Source of the DNA: Polaribacter sp. HaHaR_3_91
GTDB taxonomy: Bacteria > Bacteroidota > Bacteroidia > Flavobacteriales > Flavobacteriaceae
Length of the DNA: 64,000 nucleotides
Direction: 5' to 3'
NCBI RefSeq assembly: GCF_019278525.1
Contig: NZ_CP058986.1
Location: 2,018,001-2,082,000, forward strand
A program made the translations under genes and the position numbers. How positions within the stretch are numbered: the first letter of the stretch is position 1; every line of letters starts with the position of its first letter. Under the pieces are notes generated by a model. The model made no database searches. It had not been told where the DNA came from and worked only from the letters and a program-made list of their open reading frames with translations. This document shows, in pieces, positions 61,489 through 64,000 of the stretch.

Positions 61489-62283
61489 TTATTTTTTAAT
61501 ATAGTTTTCTGGAATAGCAAAGTCATTTCTAAATCCTTCTACAAATTTAATATTTGTAATTTTTGCAAATCCAATTTTATCGGTTAAACCTTTATCAATA
61601 CTCCAACCATAAAACTCCCAATTTGCAGCAAAAGGAACTCCATCAACATCTGTATAATCGATATATTTTATAGCATGCGGATCTGCTTCTGCAGCTTCTG
61701 TACTTTTATTAACGGTAACAATATAAGCAACATCTTCTAAAAGATCTGTTTTTTTGTCTTTATACACAACGTACCAATCATCTGGTGCATCACCCGTATT
61801 TGCTTCGAAACTTAATTTTGCAGTATCATAGTTCTGAGTAGCTTCTTTAGTTTTAAAAGCATCATTCCAGATAGTTCCATTATCGCTTAATTTATAAGGA
61901 AATAAGAAAAAATAACTCCAAGTATAGGCATGAAAACGTACCCCTGGATTTGCTTCTAAACTAGGAGAAACAAAAATGTTTTCTTTATTTACATAAATTT
62001 CATCACCATTTTTATAAGTGATTTTTGCAATATCTGAAGTTGTTGAAACAGTTACGTTTGCATTAAAAACCTCGTTTCCTCCAAATTCTATAAAAGCATC
62101 AAATTGTATTGCTTCTTTTGCTAAAAAAGCATCTTTTTTATGAGCTACTTCTATTTTTTGAGCAAAAGTTTTTTCTACAACAGGTTCTGGTTTTTCTTCT
62201 ATTTGTTTTGTTTTAGCTGGATCTTTTTTACAACTTACAACAAGTAGTAAACTAGCAAATAATGTAATAAATGTTTTTTTCAT
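61489..62283 (-). CDS. DUF6503-like lipoprotein
   Basis: The 264-residue protein has a lipobox LLVVSC (Cys18), a charged linker and a beta-rich domain with FDAFIEFGGNEVFNANVTVSTTSDIAKI, HAYTWSYFFLFPYKLSDNG, DDWYVVYKDKKTDLLEDVAYIVTV and KYIDYTDVDGVPFAANWEFYGW. The pattern matches LolA/LolB-like flavobacterial lipoproteins (DUF6503); the assignment is from memory and tentative. Function unknown. Confidence 0.55.
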   Translation of the reverse strand: MKKTFITLFASLLLVVSCKKDPAKTKQIEEKPEPVVEKTFAQKIEVAHKKDAFLAKEAIQFDAFIEFGGNEVFNANVTVSTTSDIAKITYKNGDEIYVNKENIFVSPSLEANPGVRFHAYTWSYFFLFPYKLSDNGTIWNDAFKTKEATQNYDTAKLSFEANTGDAPDDWYVVYKDKKTDLLEDVAYIVTVNKSTEAAEADPHAIKYIDYTDVDGVPFAANWEFYGWSIDKGLTDKIGFAKITNIKFVEGFRNDFAIPENYIKK

Positions 62284-62415
62284 GTGGTTTGTTTTAAATG
62301 GATGTTAATTAGATGTAATCGGTTTAAAAATGTAAACCTTACATTTTATATTCAGAAATTTGATTCTTTTTTAAAATGTGAATTAAAACTAGGATAAAAC
62401 AAGAAAGTAAAAGGA

Positions 62416-63282
62416 TTATTCTTTTGCTCCGTGACTTTTTGCTGTTTCTATCCAGAGTTCTGCAATTCCTTTTGTGTCTGCTCCCAAGCCTCTAGATAAA
62501 TGCAATGCAACGCCCATAATTAACAAACAAACTTCATGCACTTGGTCTAGCGTTTGCAAACTATCAAATTGTTTTTGTGCTTTTAATAGTAATAACTCGT
62601 TGTGTTTCTGTGCAAATTCTATCGAATTATCTCCAACTTCTTTTATTTCAGGAATCATTAAGGCGTCTATCCAATCTTTTCCAATTCGTTCTGCCAAGAT
62701 CTCAGGAAGTTCATTACCCATTTCTCTCCATAAAGTCAATGTTTTTGTATCGCCAGAGGCGGATAAACCACTGTCTAATAACAATTCAAAAGCAATGTCA
62801 GCAATATTTTGCATTACGTTTAAATAGGCGTCTTGTGCTTTTTCAAAAGGAGCTGCACCTTGTCCTTTTAGATAATCTCCAACACTTAATTTTGGTAAGT
62901 TTAAAACTTCTGCACAATCTGTTAAACACGGAAATTGTGCTCCTTCAAAAATATAATCTGCTTTTTTAAATTGAATTTGACGACCTAGAGGATATAAGCG
63001 ACAGGCTAACGGACGACCTTGGTGCACGCTACAACCGTGATTTTCTATATACTGACTGCAAGCATTCTGTCCTTTTTTATCTTGTTTTCCGTTAAAAGTT
63101 AATCGAATACCTCCAAAATCGGTATACAAATCTCGAAAATCTCTCGGACTTACTTTTTTCTCTTTACTAAAACTGAATAATTCCCAAGGATTTAGCATAA
63201 CCGCTTTTCCGAAACAGCAAGTTCCAGCTCGCGAGCAGGTGAGTGGTAATATACTTTCGGTGCTCAGCTTAGTAGTTTGCAT
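62416..63282 (-). CDS. YkgJ-family cysteine-cluster protein
   Basis: The 288-residue protein has the CxxCC-type cluster: LTCSRAGTCCFGKAVMLNPWEL, QNACSQYIENHGCSVHQGRPLACRLYPLGRQ, then LTDCAEVL. The C-rich pattern suits a Zn or Fe-S site (YkgJ/CxxCxxCC family) of unknown function. A long helical C-terminal half follows. No membrane segment. Monocistronic. Confidence 0.85.
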   Translation of the reverse strand: MQTTKLSTESILPLTCSRAGTCCFGKAVMLNPWELFSFSKEKKVSPRDFRDLYTDFGGIRLTFNGKQDKKGQNACSQYIENHGCSVHQGRPLACRLYPLGRQIQFKKADYIFEGAQFPCLTDCAEVLNLPKLSVGDYLKGQGAAPFEKAQDAYLNVMQNIADIAFELLLDSGLSASGDTKTLTLWREMGNELPEILAERIGKDWIDALMIPEIKEVGDNSIEFAQKHNELLLLKAQKQFDSLQTLDQVHEVCLLIMGVALHLSRGLGADTKGIAELWIETAKSHGAKE

Positions 63283-63399
63283 TCGTTTTGGTCGTTTTAA
63301 TAATTAGTTTTCATACCGATTCAATAAACTAAAAAAGAATCATTGAATTGAGCTGTAAAGATATTATTTTTCAACTTTAAATTTAGAAGAAATTGTTAT

Positions 63400-64000
63400 T
63401 TAACTTTCTAAAATCTCTAGCTGTTGCATAATTTGAGCTTCTGTTACTGGATATGGTTTTCCTTCCCTAATCGTATTATAAACATCATCAAATACTTGCA
63501 TATAAGAAGATTTTTCAGAAACTATATTTTCTTGTTTCTTTATCCCTTCATCATTAATTGTGGTTAATACACCTTTATTATTAATATCTTCTAAACCAAA
63601 CAAAGAGTTAGAAGGTTTCATGCCTTTTTGTAATTGTTGTTCTTGTACATCAGCACGTTGTTTAATATAAGAACCTTTAGTTCCGTGTAAAATAAATGCA
63701 GGTTGTGGATCGGTAACCAATAAACTTGTAGTTATAAAAATTTGCAGTCCATTTGGATATATTAAATGAAAATGAGCATAATCATCTACTTGAGTATTCG
63801 GACGAAATTTACCTAATTGTTTTTTCCATTCTAGCGGAATTCCAAAAATAGAGATTACAGCATCTAACAAATGCGGACCTAAATCATATGCTAAGCCACT
63901 TCCAGGAACAGGTGTTTCTTTGGTTGCTTTTGGACCGATATCATATTTATAACGATCATAACGAAGGTGAAACTCTACCAATTGCCCTAGTTTACCTGAA
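63400..64000 (-). CDS. Gfo/Idh/MocA-family oxidoreductase (partial, start outside the window)
   Basis: The reading frame is open to the window edge, giving ~199 residues of the C-terminal domain: GKLGQLVEFHLRYDRYKYDIG, GSGLAYDLGPHLLDAVISIFGIPLEWKKQLGKFRPNTQVDDYAHFHLIYPNG and YPVTEAQIMQQLEILES. The DLGPHLLD motif holds the family His. The N-terminal Rossmann half lies upstream, beyond the window. These enzymes are NAD(P)-dependent sugar or inositol dehydrogenases; the substrate is unknown. Confidence 0.88.
   Translation of the reverse strand, partial: SGKLGQLVEFHLRYDRYKYDIGPKATKETPVPGSGLAYDLGPHLLDAVISIFGIPLEWKKQLGKFRPNTQVDDYAHFHLIYPNGLQIFITTSLLVTDPQPAFILHGTKGSYIKQRADVQEQQLQKGMKPSNSLFGLEDINNKGVLTTINDEGIKKQENIVSEKSSYMQVFDDVYNTIREGKPYPVTEAQIMQQLEILES

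Noticed and set aside
1-64000. tRNA, rRNA or tmRNA genes
   Set aside because: No cloverleaf with a TpsiC-type GTTCRA arm or conserved rRNA segment was recognised in the intergenic regions.

Overview
The window is AT-rich chromosomal DNA from a marine-type member of the Bacteroidota, most likely a Flavobacteriaceae (Polaribacter/Tenacibaculum-like). Pointers are the SusC/SusD pair, Bacteroidota promoter -7 boxes (TAnnTTTG), a LuxC-like acyl-CoA reductase divergent from a dicluster ferredoxin, paired MiaA and MiaE, many lipoproteins and short REP-like intergenic repeats. Genus and species are inference. No tRNA, rRNA, CRISPR or prophage was seen.

Layout. 0.2-2.2 kb: ECF sigma/anti-sigma operon with an OB-fold protein and YceI. 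2.4-7.7 kb: mnmE, MscS channel, dps, DUF4870, and miaE with two small partners. 8.5-13.6 kb: a Na+/H+ antiporter, dnaX (without its zinc module) and lipoprotein msrA, the last preceded by two terminator-like hairpins. 14.0-23.6 kb: an accessory island of single-gene units separated by ~133-135 bp repeats. 24-29 kb: ompH/skp, miaA, a zinc-ribbon K+ channel and a TonB-dependent receptor. 29-37 kb: esterase, YoaK-like protein, a second ECF sigma/anti-sigma pair, a DUF3857 protein, an exonuclease fusion and YggS. 37.5-41 kb: serA, serC, acyl-CoA reductase, ferredoxin. 41-52.5 kb: a locus that looks devoted to phosphodiester/phosphomonoester scavenging (SusC, SusD, two glycerophosphodiester phosphodiesterases, a purple-acid-type phosphatase, a frameshifted beta-propeller lipoprotein, an AraC regulator). 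54-56.5 kb: ychF and a transglutaminase-like protein. 56.5-60.1 kb: an arsenic/organoarsenic-type operon (ArsR, mini-thioredoxin, OsmC, ArsP-like permease, a decayed cation-diffusion-facilitator remnant, ArsF-like, ArsG-like). 60.2-64 kb: lipoproteins, a cysteine-cluster protein and a partial Gfo/Idh/MocA oxidoreductase.

The most interesting part is the island at 14.0-23.6 kb. All its cargo genes lie on the minus strand and are unrelated: a DinB-like protein, a GT-C-like membrane protein, a WG-repeat protein, a TIR-domain protein, a DUF695/RraB protein, a TonB-like lipoprotein and unknowns. Each intact unit starts and ends with its own 10-13 nt inverted sequence. The repeats begin and end with attC-like core sites (RYYYAAC ... 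GTTRRRY) and have a central hairpin. This is the architecture of integron gene cassettes, but no integrase is in the window. An IS3-family element has jumped into one repeat.
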